A stretch of 64,000 bases of DNA from Streptomyces sp. NBC_01803 (GTDB taxonomy: Bacteria > Actinomycetota > Actinomycetes > Streptomycetales > Streptomycetaceae). This document shows positions 1 to 9,574 of this stretch, in pieces (position 1 is the stretch's first letter; each line of letters opens with the position of its first letter). The stretch covers positions 4,200,501 to 4,264,500 of the forward strand of contig NZ_CP109073.1 in the NCBI RefSeq assembly GCF_035917415.1, in the 5' to 3' direction. The position numbers were made by a program, and so were the translations under genes. A model generated the notes under the pieces. The model saw only the letters and a list, made by a program, of their open reading frames with translations. It was not told where the DNA came from and did no database searches.

Positions 1-824
1 TTCCTGAGACGGGGAAGAAACGCGGTGCGCAGCACCGGGAAGAGCAGCGCCCGCGGGGTGTTGCGTCCGGCGAATGCCTGGACTTTGGCGACCGGCCCGG
101 GGACGACGACGCGGCGTCCGCGCGCCATGGCGTCCAGGCCGGCTTCGGCGACGCGCCGGGGCGTCAGCCAGGCGAGAATCCGCTGTTCGGTGAGGCGCGG
201 GATCCCGCCGGTCTCATAGAAGTTGGTCCGCACCGGGCCGGGCAACAGCAGCGTGCAGGTGACGCCGGTGCCGCGCAGCTCGGCGTGGAGCGACTCGGCG
301 AAGGTGTTGGCGAACGCCTTGGTGGCCGCGTAGGTGGCGGCGGTCGGTACGGGCTGGAGCCCGGCCGCAGAGCCGGTGACGAGAACGCGGCCCGAGCGGC
401 GTTCCAGCATGCCCGGCAGGACGGCGAGCGTCAGTTGGTGCAGAGCCACGACATTGACCTGGATCTCGGCCAGTTCGCGGGCGGGGTCGTTCTCGGTGAG
501 CGCGCCGCAGGTCGGGAAGCCGGCGTTGGCGCACAGCACCGAGACGGGGAACTCGGTCAGCTCGTCCGACAGTTGGCTGCGGGCCACCGGGTCGGCGAGG
601 TCGCAGGGGCGGACCCGGACCTCGATGCCCGGGTGGTCGCCGGTCAGCTCCTTGGCGAGGCGCTCCAGGGCGTCGGTGGTGCGGGCCACCAGCCACAGGC
701 TGTGGCCGCGCCGGGCCAGGCCCCGGGCGAGCCATTCCCCGATGCCGGAGGAGGCGCCCGTGACCACGGCCCAGCGGCGGTCCGGCGCGCCCGCGCCCGC
801 CGAGTCGCCGGTCACGCCGGTCAT
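1..824 (-). CDS. Short-chain dehydrogenase/reductase (3' end outside window)
   Basis: This is a classical SDR that would reduce or oxidise a carbonyl/alcohol with NAD(P)H. The N-terminus carries the cofactor motif TGASSGIG (about residue 22). Further on come the NAG motif, a VNV segment and the catalytic Y-A-A-T-K pentad (YAATK) preceded by a Ser in SAAG. About 274 codons are visible and the frame is open to the window edge, so the C-terminus is missing. The ATG at 824 overlaps the stop of the upstream flavoenzyme gene as ATGA, which indicates translational coupling and membership of the leftward biosynthetic operon. Substrate is unknown; reduction of a polyketide or butenolide intermediate is an inference from context. 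Confidence 0.85.
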   Translation of the reverse strand, partial: MTGVTGDSAGAGAPDRRWAVVTGASSGIGEWLARGLARRGHSLWLVARTTDALERLAKELTGDHPGIEVRVRPCDLADPVARSQLSDELTEFPVSVLCANAGFPTCGALTENDPARELAEIQVNVVALHQLTLAVLPGMLERRSGRVLVTGSAAGLQPVPTAATYAATKAFANTFAESLHAELRGTGVTCTLLLPGPVRTNFYETGGIPRLTEQRILAWLTPRRVAEAGLDAMARGRRVVVPGPVAKVQAFAGRNTPRALLFPVLRTAFLPRLR

Positions 825-2155
825 ACCGGGGCTCCGGCCAGCCGGGCCGCGAGGCGGCTCGCCGCCGCGCTGCCGGTGCGGGAGCACGCCTCGATGGAGA
901 CGCCCTGGATGTAGTCGCCGGCCAGCTCCAGGCCCGGCAGCGTCTCGACGTCCGCGCGCAGCTCGCGCAGGAACGCCGGGTGGTGCGGCAGGTAACCGCT
1001 GTAGGCGGCGGGCCAGTGCTTGACCAGGACGTTGAGGCGGGTGGCGCGCGGCGTCCCGAGGTACTTGACGAGCAAGTCCTCGCTCTCGCTGGTCAGTTTG
1101 TCGATCAGCTCCGGAGTGGGGTCGGTCAGGCGCCCCTGGCGTCCGCTGTAGGTGTAACGGACGATGTGGCGCTCCTCCTTGCCGTAGGAGCCGGCGTTGC
1201 TGCACGGGCCGTCGTCCATGGCCAGCGCGCGCACCTCGCTGGTGAAGACGGGCTCGTCGTACTCGACCAGGACCACGGTGGAGGGGAAGTACCGCACGCG
1301 CCGCAGCCGTTCGGCCATCGTGGGCCGGGCCTCGGTGACGATCCCTGCGGTGGCGTGGGCCGGGGTGGCCAGCACCACCCCGTCGTACTCGCTGGCTTCG
1401 GCGGGCCCGCCGCCCTCGGAGATCCGCAGCCCGGTGACGCGGCCGAGGCGGTTGACGACCAGGCCCTCGGCGCGGGCGCCGGCGCGGATGGTGACGCGCT
1501 TGGCGATCGCGTCCAGGGCGGGCTGGATGCCGCCCGCGAGCTGGTCGTAGTGGTCGAGCAGCATCGCCAGGTTGGTGCCGAAGGTGCCGGGGTAGACCTC
1601 GTCGGGCTCGGCGCCGTTGTTGCGGATCACCATGGGGCGGATCAGCGACTCGGTCATCTCGCGGCCGAAGTAGGCCGCGAGCGGGGCGTCGTCGTGGCGG
1701 CGCGAGATCCCGCCGAAGTAGCGGGAGCCGAGGAATCGATTGGACTCGTCCGCGCGGATGCGGGCCGCCATCGTCGCCAGCCGGGCCACGTCGCGGGCCG
1801 AGCCCATCCGGCGGATGTTCTGGAGGGTCTGGCCCCGGCGCTCGCTGTCCAGCGTCAGCACCCGGCCGTCCTTGACGCGGGAGGCGTTGTAGCCGAACGA
1901 CTCGTAGGCGTCCACGCCGAGTTCGGAGGTGAACCAGCGGAACGTGCGGTAGCGGCGGCCGATGTTCTTGCCGCCCGTCATCACCTGCCGGTCACCGAGG
2001 CGGCCCACGCCGAACCGGCCGCCCAGTGTCTCGTCCGCCTCGATCAACTCGACGTCGTGGCCGGCGAGCTGGAGGCGGAGGGCCGCGGTGAGTCCGGAGA
2101 TCCCGGCACCGACCACGGCGACGCGCCGCTGATTTCCTGTTGCGTCCTTGGGCAT
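821..2155 (-). CDS. FAD-dependent amine oxidase/protoporphyrinogen oxidase-like flavoenzyme
   Basis: The 444-residue protein starts with a Rossmann dinucleotide motif VVGAGISG (about residues 14-21) followed by an acidic strand end (IEADETLGGR), the signature of the amine oxidase/phytoene desaturase/protoporphyrinogen oxidase group. A C-terminal GDYIQGVSIE segment followed by a small-residue helix (SAAASRLAARL) matches the second FAD-contacting motif. Such enzymes oxidise C-N or C-C bonds. It sits between the AfsA-like gene (3 nt gap) and the SDR gene (ATGA overlap), so it is probably a tailoring oxidase of the same pathway. Substrate cannot be read from the sequence. Confidence 0.8.
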   Translation of the reverse strand: MPKDATGNQRRVAVVGAGISGLTAALRLQLAGHDVELIEADETLGGRFGVGRLGDRQVMTGGKNIGRRYRTFRWFTSELGVDAYESFGYNASRVKDGRVLTLDSERRGQTLQNIRRMGSARDVARLATMAARIRADESNRFLGSRYFGGISRRHDDAPLAAYFGREMTESLIRPMVIRNNGAEPDEVYPGTFGTNLAMLLDHYDQLAGGIQPALDAIAKRVTIRAGARAEGLVVNRLGRVTGLRISEGGGPAEASEYDGVVLATPAHATAGIVTEARPTMAERLRRVRYFPSTVVLVEYDEPVFTSEVRALAMDDGPCSNAGSYGKEERHIVRYTYSGRQGRLTDPTPELIDKLTSESEDLLVKYLGTPRATRLNVLVKHWPAAYSGYLPHHPAFLRELRADVETLPGLELAGDYIQGVSIEACSRTGSAAASRLAARLAGAPV

Positions 2156-2158
2156 CCG

Positions 2159-3160
2159 TCAGTTCTCCCTAGCTACGGCTTGCGGGTCGGGGAGCAGCTC
2201 GACGCGTCCCTCGACCACCTGTTTTCCGAACTGGCGCAGGGCCACCTCGACCGGCAGCCGGCCGTCGACGTCCGCCGTCCGGCCGACCTTCGCCTCGCAC
2301 ACCAGGTCCGCCTCGAACTCCGCGAAGTCCAGGAACGCGGCCTCGCAGCCGACGATCAGGGCGTGCGGGGTGGGCAGGACACCGGCGGTGTGCGCGGCGG
2401 CGACCGCCGTCTGCCGCATGGCCTCAGCCATCAGCGGGCCGGGGATGTGGTCGTACTCGTGGTCGAAGAACGCCGGGTGCGCGGTGTCGGCGGCGAGCAG
2501 GAACGGCCCGTCGCCGGTGGCGGTTTCGGGCACGCCGATGACGACGTTGCGCGGGATCGCGCGGCCGACCAGCTCGGGGACGAGGCGGCGGGCCGTGGTG
2601 AGGCGGGCGGCGGCGATCGGCTTCTGGGCGCGCTGGAAGGCGCGGAAGACGTCGTAGTCGGCCTTCGACATGAACGCGAGGTGGGCGGTGAGCGTCATCG
2701 CGCGCCGGCCGCCGATCTCCATCGCGCCCCGGAGGGTCATGCCGGTCACGTCCGCGCCGCGGTGGGCGCGTTCCGCGATGCGGTAGTGCAGATGGCCGCG
2801 CATCGCGGTGCGGCCGTCGTTGCGGTACGCCTCCGGGTCCTCGACGCGGAAGCTGATCCGCTGGAGGCTGAACGGCAGTCCGACCTCGATCCCCACGTGC
2901 CGGTGGAGGAAGACGAAGATGGCCTGACGGGCCGCCTCGGCGGAGGCGAACGGGTCGTGGAAGGCCGGGTGCTGGTCGGACCAGAGGCTGTGCGCGCGGG
3001 GGATCTCGAAGGAGAGATAGAAGTCGTCGGCGCCCACCTGGGCGGAGTCCGCGACGAACACCTCGCCGATCTGGCGGCGGTGCGCCAGGGCGCGCGGTAC
3101 GGTCTGCTCGAACCCCAGCGTGACGCCGGGCGGCAGCAGGGTGCTGGCCGAGGTGGTCAT
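2159..3160 (-). CDS. AfsA/ScbA-family protein (A-factor-type butenolide biosynthesis, hot-dog fold)
   Basis: The 333-residue protein has the AfsA family layout. An N-terminal segment VPRALAHRRQIGEVFVAD precedes a phenylalanine/tyrosine stretch and IPRAHSLW, then an AARQAIFVFLHRHVG helix matching the AfsA 'E-x-x-R-Q' region. A second repeat-like half follows (IPRNVVIGVP, DHEYDHIPGPLMAEAMRQTA). Known AfsA enzymes join a beta-ketoacyl-ACP chain to dihydroxyacetone phosphate, giving butenolides that become gamma-butyrolactone signals; some act as polyketide chain-release enzymes. Here no butyrolactone receptor (TetR) gene is adjacent. The gene lies inside a PKS operon with ATGA overlap to the upstream flavoenzyme gene, so a biosynthetic role in the product seems more likely than a signalling role. 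That is inference. Confidence 0.82.
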   Translation of the reverse strand: MTTSASTLLPPGVTLGFEQTVPRALAHRRQIGEVFVADSAQVGADDFYLSFEIPRAHSLWSDQHPAFHDPFASAEAARQAIFVFLHRHVGIEVGLPFSLQRISFRVEDPEAYRNDGRTAMRGHLHYRIAERAHRGADVTGMTLRGAMEIGGRRAMTLTAHLAFMSKADYDVFRAFQRAQKPIAAARLTTARRLVPELVGRAIPRNVVIGVPETATGDGPFLLAADTAHPAFFDHEYDHIPGPLMAEAMRQTAVAAAHTAGVLPTPHALIVGCEAAFLDFAEFEADLVCEAKVGRTADVDGRLPVEVALRQFGKQVVEGRVELLPDPQAVAREN

Positions 3161-4548
3161 ACGCTCAACTCCGTTTCGGCGTGCGGCGGCACCGCCGCGT
3201 ACTCGGGCTTGCGCATCGCGCGGCGGCGGCGGATCTCGGTGGCGCCGAGGCTGCCGAGCTCGGCCAGCAGCGCCCGCCGGCCGCCGCCGTTCGCGTTGCC
3301 GTCGCGCAGCATCCGGCCGGTGGCGCCGAGGACGCGGGCCGGGGTGAGGACGCCGAGGACCGTGACACGGTGACTCAGCAGATCGAGCACCTGGTCGGCC
3401 TTGCCGCGCGCGTGGAGCCGGGAGACGACCTCGGGGACGACCCCGGCGATCGGCCCGGCCACGCCCAGGTCGGCGGCCAGCCCGTAGTACTCGGCGTAGG
3501 TGCGGTCCCGCCAGCGGCCGAACGCGGCCGTGGCGCTGTCGACTTCGGCCCCGGAGCGGCGCCCGGCGAGCGCCGTCTCGATGGCGGGCGCGAGCCGTTC
3601 CGCCTGGTGGAAGGAGTCCCCGATGCCGCGCCCGCCGGCCGGGTCCTTGAAGTGCCCGGCGTCGCCGAGCAGCACCCAGCCGGGCCCGGACGCCTCGCGG
3701 AAGTACCCGGAGAAGCGGCGGATTCCGTAGACGCGGGTGGCGCGGCGGGCGCTGGCGATGGCCTTGGCGATCGGCTCGCAGCTCATCGCGTGCGCGGTGA
3801 GCGAGCCCTCCAGGTCGTCCTGGAAGCTTTCCCGCTCATGCCGCTCGGGCGAAACGCCCACGATGTAGAGGCCGTTGTCGGCCGTGCCGCCGAGTATGTG
3901 CCGGTCGCCCCAGCGGTGGAAGACGAACGTCGGGGCCTCGCCGGTGTCGACGCCCTCGAAGTACGTCCAGTAGTAGTTCCGTTCGTTGCGCGTGACGTGG
4001 TACTGCCGGGCGCCGGTCAGGCGGGCGACCGTCGAGGCGCGGCCGTCCGCGCCGACGACCAGCCGCGCCGACAGCTCGGCCCGGCCGCCGCCGCGCTCCG
4101 CGATCTCGACTCCCGTGACGCGCCCGTCCGTTCCGCGCACCAGGCCGGTGACCTTGGTGCCGAGCCGGACCGAGGCGCCGGCCTCGCGGGCGGCTTCCAC
4201 CAGCAGGGGATCGAGGACTTCGCGGCGGATACAGGCCGCGCCGCCGACGTCACCCGCGCGGTCGGGGAAGTCGACCAGGCAGCGGAAGTCCCCCAGGCGC
4301 ATGTCGACGCGCCGCATGGGCCGCACTCCGGCCTCGCGCAGCCGGCCGGTGAGGCCGAGCCGGTCGAGGAAGGCGAGGGAGTCGGCCTGGAGGATGTTGG
4401 AGGAGAGGGTGAAGCCGATGGTGGTCGCCTGGTCCAGCACGGCGACCCGCAGGCCGCGGCGGGCGAGCAGCGCGCCGAGCGAGGAGCCCGCGCAGCGGGC
4501 GCCGACGATCACCACGTCCAGGGGCTCCTGGCCCTCCGGGGCGCTCAT
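3157..4548 (-). CDS. FAD-dependent oxidoreductase, geranylgeranyl reductase/PHBH-like
   Basis: The start was set at the ATG at 4548, whose ATG overlaps the stop of the KAS III-like gene (ATGA). The resulting 463-residue protein opens with VVIVGARCAGSSLGALLARRG (FAD Rossmann motif about residues 12-24). It has a VVGADGRAS segment and the late FAD motif WVLLGDAGHFKDPAGGRGI. This pattern belongs to the PHBH-type flavin group that includes aromatic hydroxylases and geranylgeranyl-type reductases, so either oxygenation or double-bond reduction is possible. It is one of three distinct flavoenzymes in this biosynthetic locus. A longer open frame upstream of 4548 is an alternative reading of the KAS III gene and was discarded. 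Confidence 0.82.
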   Translation of the reverse strand: MSAPEGQEPLDVVIVGARCAGSSLGALLARRGLRVAVLDQATTIGFTLSSNILQADSLAFLDRLGLTGRLREAGVRPMRRVDMRLGDFRCLVDFPDRAGDVGGAACIRREVLDPLLVEAAREAGASVRLGTKVTGLVRGTDGRVTGVEIAERGGGRAELSARLVVGADGRASTVARLTGARQYHVTRNERNYYWTYFEGVDTGEAPTFVFHRWGDRHILGGTADNGLYIVGVSPERHERESFQDDLEGSLTAHAMSCEPIAKAIASARRATRVYGIRRFSGYFREASGPGWVLLGDAGHFKDPAGGRGIGDSFHQAERLAPAIETALAGRRSGAEVDSATAAFGRWRDRTYAEYYGLAADLGVAGPIAGVVPEVVSRLHARGKADQVLDLLSHRVTVLGVLTPARVLGATGRMLRDGNANGGGRRALLAELGSLGATEIRRRRAMRKPEYAAVPPHAETELSV

Positions 4549-5558
4549 GCGGCGTTCCAGCGCACGGCCGCGGCGGCGGCGAAGTCCCCCGCGTGGGCGA
4601 AGCCCGACATCACGACGAGGTCGCCGTCGCGCAACTCCCCGGCGCGGGCGGCCTGGTCGAGCGTGATGGGGACGGCCGCGCCGTAGAGATTGCCCAGGGT
4701 GTCGAACGTGTCGAAGTGGTGCTTGGCGTCCAGGTCCAGCGCCTCCCGCCAGTTCTTGAGGAAGATCCGGTTGGGCTGGTTGGTGACGAGCACGTCGATC
4801 GCGGACGGGGACTCGCCCAGCCCGTCGAGGAGTTCGGTGACCAGCTCGGGAACGAGGGTGTTGCCGCGTTCGAGGATCTCCGTCGTCTTCGTGTCGTCGA
4901 ACCTGATGTCCATCTCGCTCGTACCCGGCTCCCAGTACTTGCGGCCGTCCGGGGTCGCGATGCCGAGATCCACCGAGTGGGCGGGGACGGAGCGGGTCCG
5001 CACGCCGAGGACCGGCGAGGGGCCGCCCAGCTCCAGATAGGCGACCCCGCAGCCGTCGCCGGGCACGGCGGCGTGCGGCTTCTTCCGCACGCCCGGCTGG
5101 GCGAACATCTGGCCCGCGGTGTTCTGCACGTTGGCGATCAGCGCGGTGCGGGCCGAGCCGTCCGCCATGATCTTCCGGGCCAGCGACACCATGTACATGA
5201 ACGAGGCGCAGCCGCCGTTGTGGAGGTCCACGATCCATTCCGGGCTGATGCCGAGGCGGTTGGCGGCCTGGGCGCCGACGCCCATGAACGGCTCGTCCGG
5301 CAGCAGCACATTGGTGAGCAGGACGTCGACCTGGCCGGCCGGCTCGCGGCCGAGGCGTTCGAAAATCGGGCGGGCGGCCTTGGCGATCATGTCGGCGGCG
5401 GAGTCGCCGGGGCCGACGTGGCGGCGGGTCGGGGGCACCTTGAAGAGGGGCAGGGCGGCGAGCGGGTCCTGCGGGGCGTCCTCGTCCAGGAAGAAGTCGG
5501 GCGCCACCACGTTCTCGGGCAGATAGCTCCCGAAGTCGGTTATGCCCAGGTGTTGCAT
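4545..5558 (-). CDS. KAS III (FabH)-like ketoacyl synthase with altered triad
   Basis: The 337-residue protein has the thiolase-fold FabH layout: an N-terminal GSYLPE motif and the nucleophile Cys117 in NGGCASF. The Asn of the triad is kept at N290 in [11 protein letters not shown]. The usual His of the HQAN motif is replaced: the sequence reads TNQPNRIF, giving Asn260. FabH proteins use Cys-His-Asn to decarboxylate malonyl-ACP, so this protein may instead move an acyl group between carriers or form an ester without decarboxylation. It overlaps the 3' end of the TE-bearing PKS gene by 19 bp. It could feed the starter to the N-terminal ACP of the first PKS or act on the finished chain; the sequence does not decide. 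Confidence 0.82.
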   Translation of the reverse strand: MQHLGITDFGSYLPENVVAPDFFLDEDAPQDPLAALPLFKVPPTRRHVGPGDSAADMIAKAARPIFERLGREPAGQVDVLLTNVLLPDEPFMGVGAQAANRLGISPEWIVDLHNGGCASFMYMVSLARKIMADGSARTALIANVQNTAGQMFAQPGVRKKPHAAVPGDGCGVAYLELGGPSPVLGVRTRSVPAHSVDLGIATPDGRKYWEPGTSEMDIRFDDTKTTEILERGNTLVPELVTELLDGLGESPSAIDVLVTNQPNRIFLKNWREALDLDAKHHFDTFDTLGNLYGAAVPITLDQAARAGELRDGDLVVMSGFAHAGDFAAAAAVRWNAA

Positions 5559-8500
5559 GCTGTTTCCTTTCGAAGCCAGTCTCCGACCGTCCGCGCGGTC
5601 AGGGCCGCGTCGTCCTCAAGCAGGGAGAAGTGGTCGCCCGGCACGGGCTCGACGGTGTCCACCGCGCGCCACAGGGTCCAGGTCCCGGCGCGCGGCGCGT
5701 CCGGGCGGCGGGCGGCGGTCAGGAGCAGCGCCGGGGCGTCGAGCCGGTCGGCCGACTCGGCCGCCCATCCGTCGAACAGCCGCAGATAGCCGCCCATGGC
5801 CAGGATGTTGTCGTCGTTGATGTCGATGTAGGCGTGGTCGCGGCCGAGGATGTGGCCCATGGCCCACCCGAACACCTCGGCGCGCTGGGCGGGATCGGGC
5901 TCGTAGGTGTCGATCAGGACGACGCCGGCGACGCGGTGTCCGGCGCGTTCGAGGGTGGCGGCGACGGCGTGGGCGAGCACGCCGCCGATGGAGTGGCCCG
6001 CGAGCAGGAGGGGTTGGCCCTCGGCGGCGGCCAGCGCCCCGGCGGCGAGCGCGTCGATCGCGGCCCGCCAGGTGGCGGGCGGTGGCGTGCCAAGGGCACC
6101 GCCGAAGCCGGGGAGGGTCAGCGCGGAGGTGCGGAGCCTGGGCTCGAACGCGGCGGCGAGGCGCGCGAACTGGTGTGGTCCGGAACCGGCGAGGAACGAC
6201 GGCACGCAGACGACGGCGGGCCGGGCCGGCCCGTCGGAGACCAGGACGGCGGCGGGCGGTTCGGGCAGCTCGGCCGGGTCGGTGAACGCCGGGCGGTACG
6301 CGGCGGCGGCGGTCAGCAGTGGTACGGCGCCCGCGAGTTCGCCGTGCGCGTGGGCGGCCCGCAGCAGCCCGGTGAACGTGCCGCCGCCCGGCGTCGGTTC
6401 GGGCTGTGCCAGGGGCGGAGTGTCGTCCTGGCCGAGCAGCGTGCGCAGATGGGCGGCGAGCGCGGCCGGGGTGGGGTGGTCGACCAGGAGGGTCGGGGGG
6501 AGGTCGAGGCCGGTGACGGCGGTGAGTCGCTGCTGGAGCCTGACCGCGCCCATGGAGTCGATGCCCAGCTCCAGCAGGGTGCGGTCGGCGTCGACGGTCT
6601 CGCCGGGGTCGTAGCCGAGGATGCCGGCCGCCTCGGCGGTGACCACGGCGAGCATGTCGCGGGGCGCCTCGGCGGTTTGGGAAGTCTGTGGGGTGCCGGG
6701 CGTCTCCGCGGTGCCGGGCGTCTCCGCGGTGCCGGGTGACGCGGCGCCGTCGGGCGTGATGGCGGCCGTCCGGGCCGGGGGAGCGGCGTCGAGCCAGTAG
6801 CGCCGCCGCTGGAAGGCGTAGGACGGGAGCGTGACGCGGCGGGCGGCGGCCGGGTCGTAGAGCCCGGCGAGATCCCCGGCCGCGCCGCGCGTGTGCAGCT
6901 CGGCCAGCGCGCCGAGCAGCGAATCCGGTTCCGGGCGCTTGGCGTTGAGCGTCGGCGCCAGCACGGCCATCGAGGGGGCGGCGAGGCAGTCGCGGGCCAT
7001 GGCGGTGAGGACTCCGCCGGGGCCGATCTCCAGGTAGGCCGTGGCGCCCGCGTCCTCCAGGGCCCGCACGCCGTCGTGGAAGCGGACCGGCTGTTCCGCG
7101 TGGCGCACCCAGTAGTCGGGTGAGGCGAGGGTGTGGGCGTCGAGCGGCTTGCCGGTGAGGTTGGAGACGACTGGGATCGTGGGTCGGCCGGCTCTCAGTT
7201 CCCGTGCGACGGTGGCGAGTTCGCCGAGCATCGGGCGCAGCATGTGCGGTGAGTGAAAGGCGTGGCTGACGCGCAGCCGCCGCGTGCGCCGGCCGAGGGT
7301 CCGCCACCGCGGCTCGAAGCCGGCGAGCGCGTCGGCGGGACCGGAAACGACCACCGCGCGGGGGCCGTTGACCGCCGCGACGCCGAGCCGGCCGTCGGTG
7401 TCGGAGTCGGTGCCGGTGCCGGTGTCGGCCAGGGCGGCGCGGATCTCCTCCTCGGTCGCCTCGACGGCGAGCATCCCGCCGCCGGGCGGCAGCGCCTGCA
7501 TCAGCCGGCCGCGCGCGGCGACCAGGGCGGCGGCATCGCCCAGGGCGAGGGCGCCGGAGACGTGGGCGGCGGCGATCTCCCCGACCGAGTGGCCCAGCAG
7601 CAGATCCGGCCGGAAGCCCCAGGACTCGATCAGCCGGTAGAGGGCGACCCCCACGGCGAACAGCGCGGGCTGGGCGTATCCCGTCTGGTCCAGCAGCGCC
7701 GCCTCGGGGGTGCCCTCGGCGGCGAACATCACCTCGCGCAGCGGCCGTGGCAGGCGCGGGTCCAGCTCCGCGCAGACCGCGTCAAGTGCCTGCGCGAAGT
7801 GAGGGTACGCGGCGGCGAGTTCGCGGCCCATCCCGGGGCGCTGCGAGCCCTGGCCGGGGAAGAGGAAGGCGGTTTGGCCAGTGGTGGCCTCGCCCGTGAA
7901 GGCGCCCGGCGGCAGCTCGCCGCGCGCGAAGGTGTCGAGGGCGGCGAGGAGTTCGTCACGGGTGCCGCCGGTGATCGCGGCCCGGTGGGGGTGCCGTGCC
8001 CGGGTGTGGAGGAGGGCGGTGGCGATGTCGGCCGGGGCGGCGTCCGGGTGGTGGGCGGTGAGGTGGGTGTGGAGGCGGCGGGCCTGATCGCGCAGCGCCG
8101 CCCCGGACGTGGCGGACAACGCCCACGCCACCGGGCCCCGGGCGGGCTCTCCCGCCGGCTCCCCGGCCACGTCCTCCTCGGCCGCCTCCTCGATGACGAT
8201 GTGGGCGTTGGTCCCGCTGATCCCGAACGCGGAGATGGCGGCGCGGCGGGCGTGGTCGGGGGTGCGGGGCCAGGGCCGGGGCTCGGTGAGGAGGCTGACG
8301 GTGCCCGGCCAGTCCGCGTTGCCGGTGGGCCGGTCGACGTGGAGGGTGGCGGGCAGCGTCTCGTGGCGGAGGGCCATGACCATCTTGATCAGTCCGCCGA
8401 TCCCGGCCGCCGCCTGGGTGTGCCCGATGTTGGACTTCAACGAGCCGAGGTGGAGGGGTGGTTGGCCCGGCTCGCGGTGTTGTCCGTAGGCGGTGTGGAG

Positions 8501-9571
8501 GGCGTCGATCTCGATGGGGTCGCCGAGAGTGGTGCCGGTGCCGTGACCCTCGACGGCGTCGACGTCCCGGGGTTCGAGGCGCGCGTCGGTGAGGGCCTGG
8601 GCGATCACCCGGGTCTGGGACGGGCCGTTGGGCGCGGTGAGGCCGTTGCTCGCGCCGTCCTGGTTGACCGCCGTGCCGCGCACCAGGCCCAGGACGCGGT
8701 GGCCGTTGCGCCGGGCGTCGCCGAGCCGCTCCAGCAGCACCAGGCCGACCCCCTCCGACCAGCCGGTGCCGTCCGCCGCCTGGGCGTACGACTTGCACCG
8801 GCCGTCCGGGGCCAGACCGCGCTGGCGGCTGAACTCCGTGAAGGTCTTGGGCGTCGCCATCACGGTCACGCCTCCCGCCAGGGCGAGCGAGCACTCGTCG
8901 CGCCGCAGGGCCTGTGCCGCCAGGTGGACGCCGACGAGGGAGGAGGAGCAGGCGGTGTCGACGGTGAGGGCCGGTCCTTCGAGGCCGTAGACGTAGGAGA
9001 CCCGGCCGGAGAGCACGCTCCCCGCCGAGCCGATCCCCCAGTACCCCTCCAACTCCCCGGGCCCGGCGGCCGAGAGGAACGAGTAGTCCTGACCGGTGGT
9101 GCCCACGTAGACACCCGTCCGCGAGCCGCGCAGCGCGGCCGGGTCGAGCCCGGCGTCCTCCAGGGTCTCCCAGACGGTCTGCAGCAGCAGCCGCTGCTGC
9201 GGGTCCATGGCCAGCGCCTCGATCCGGCCGATGCCGAAGAAGTCCGCGTCGAACTCGGTGGCGCCGTCGAGGAATCCGCCCGCCGCCGCGTAGCTCGTGC
9301 CCGCGTGGTCGGGGTCGGGATGGAACAGGGACTCCAGGTCCCAGCCGCGATCGGCCGGGAACTCCGACATCACATCGCGCCCGTCCGCGACCACGTCCCA
9401 CAGCTCGGCCGGGGAGCCGACACCGCCGGGATAGCGGCAGGCCATGCCCACGATCGCCACGGGCTCGGTGGCCCGCTGCTCCGTGAGCCGCATCTGCTCG
9501 CGGGTGGACTGGAGTTCGGCGGTGACGCGCTTGAGATAGCGCAGCACCTTGTCGTTGTTGACGTCGGACAT
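5540..9571 (-). CDS. Type I polyketide synthase, KS-AT-ACP-TE (terminal module)
   Basis: The 1343-residue terminal module begins with a short coiled docking helix (residues 1-33). KS (about 36-462) has Cys208 in DTACSSS and His343/His384. AT (about 565-870) has nucleophile Ser662 in GHSVG and a HAFH motif at 770-773, which predicts malonyl-CoA. ACP (about 975-1045) carries Ser1006 in GIDSM. A C-terminal thioesterase follows with Ser1194 in GHSIGG, Asp1221 and His1314. No reductive domain is present, so the last keto group should remain. The stop of the preceding PKS lies 3 nt upstream of its start. A linker around residues 945-965 repeats PGTAET. The TE is expected to hydrolyse or cyclise the chain; how it shares release with the AfsA-like protein is unclear. 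Confidence 0.95.
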   Translation of the reverse strand: MSDVNNDKVLRYLKRVTAELQSTREQMRLTEQRATEPVAIVGMACRYPGGVGSPAELWDVVADGRDVMSEFPADRGWDLESLFHPDPDHAGTSYAAAGGFLDGATEFDADFFGIGRIEALAMDPQQRLLLQTVWETLEDAGLDPAALRGSRTGVYVGTTGQDYSFLSAAGPGELEGYWGIGSAGSVLSGRVSYVYGLEGPALTVDTACSSSLVGVHLAAQALRRDECSLALAGGVTVMATPKTFTEFSRQRGLAPDGRCKSYAQAADGTGWSEGVGLVLLERLGDARRNGHRVLGLVRGTAVNQDGASNGLTAPNGPSQTRVIAQALTDARLEPRDVDAVEGHGTGTTLGDPIEIDALHTAYGQHREPGQPPLHLGSLKSNIGHTQAAAGIGGLIKMVMALRHETLPATLHVDRPTGNADWPGTVSLLTEPRPWPRTPDHARRAAISAFGISGTNAHIVIEEAAEEDVAGEPAGEPARGPVAWALSATSGAALRDQARRLHTHLTAHHPDAAPADIATALLHTRARHPHRAAITGGTRDELLAALDTFARGELPPGAFTGEATTGQTAFLFPGQGSQRPGMGRELAAAYPHFAQALDAVCAELDPRLPRPLREVMFAAEGTPEAALLDQTGYAQPALFAVGVALYRLIESWGFRPDLLLGHSVGEIAAAHVSGALALGDAAALVAARGRLMQALPPGGGMLAVEATEEEIRAALADTGTGTDSDTDGRLGVAAVNGPRAVVVSGPADALAGFEPRWRTLGRRTRRLRVSHAFHSPHMLRPMLGELATVARELRAGRPTIPVVSNLTGKPLDAHTLASPDYWVRHAEQPVRFHDGVRALEDAGATAYLEIGPGGVLTAMARDCLAAPSMAVLAPTLNAKRPEPDSLLGALAELHTRGAAGDLAGLYDPAAARRVTLPSYAFQRRRYWLDAAPPARTAAITPDGAASPGTAETPGTAETPGTPQTSQTAEAPRDMLAVVTAEAAGILGYDPGETVDADRTLLELGIDSMGAVRLQQRLTAVTGLDLPPTLLVDHPTPAALAAHLRTLLGQDDTPPLAQPEPTPGGGTFTGLLRAAHAHGELAGAVPLLTAAAAYRPAFTDPAELPEPPAAVLVSDGPARPAVVCVPSFLAGSGPHQFARLAAAFEPRLRTSALTLPGFGGALGTPPPATWRAAIDALAAGALAAAEGQPLLLAGHSIGGVLAHAVAATLERAGHRVAGVVLIDTYEPDPAQRAEVFGWAMGHILGRDHAYIDINDDNILAMGGYLRLFDGWAAESADRLDAPALLLTAARRPDAPRAGTWTLWRAVDTVEPVPGDHFSLLEDDAALTARTVGDWLRKETACNTWA

Positions 9572-9574
9572 CGG

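Noticed and set aside
2159..3160. Gamma-butyrolactone signalling locus
   Set aside because: No TetR-type receptor gene and no recognised ARE site nearby; only the AfsA-family gene is seen.
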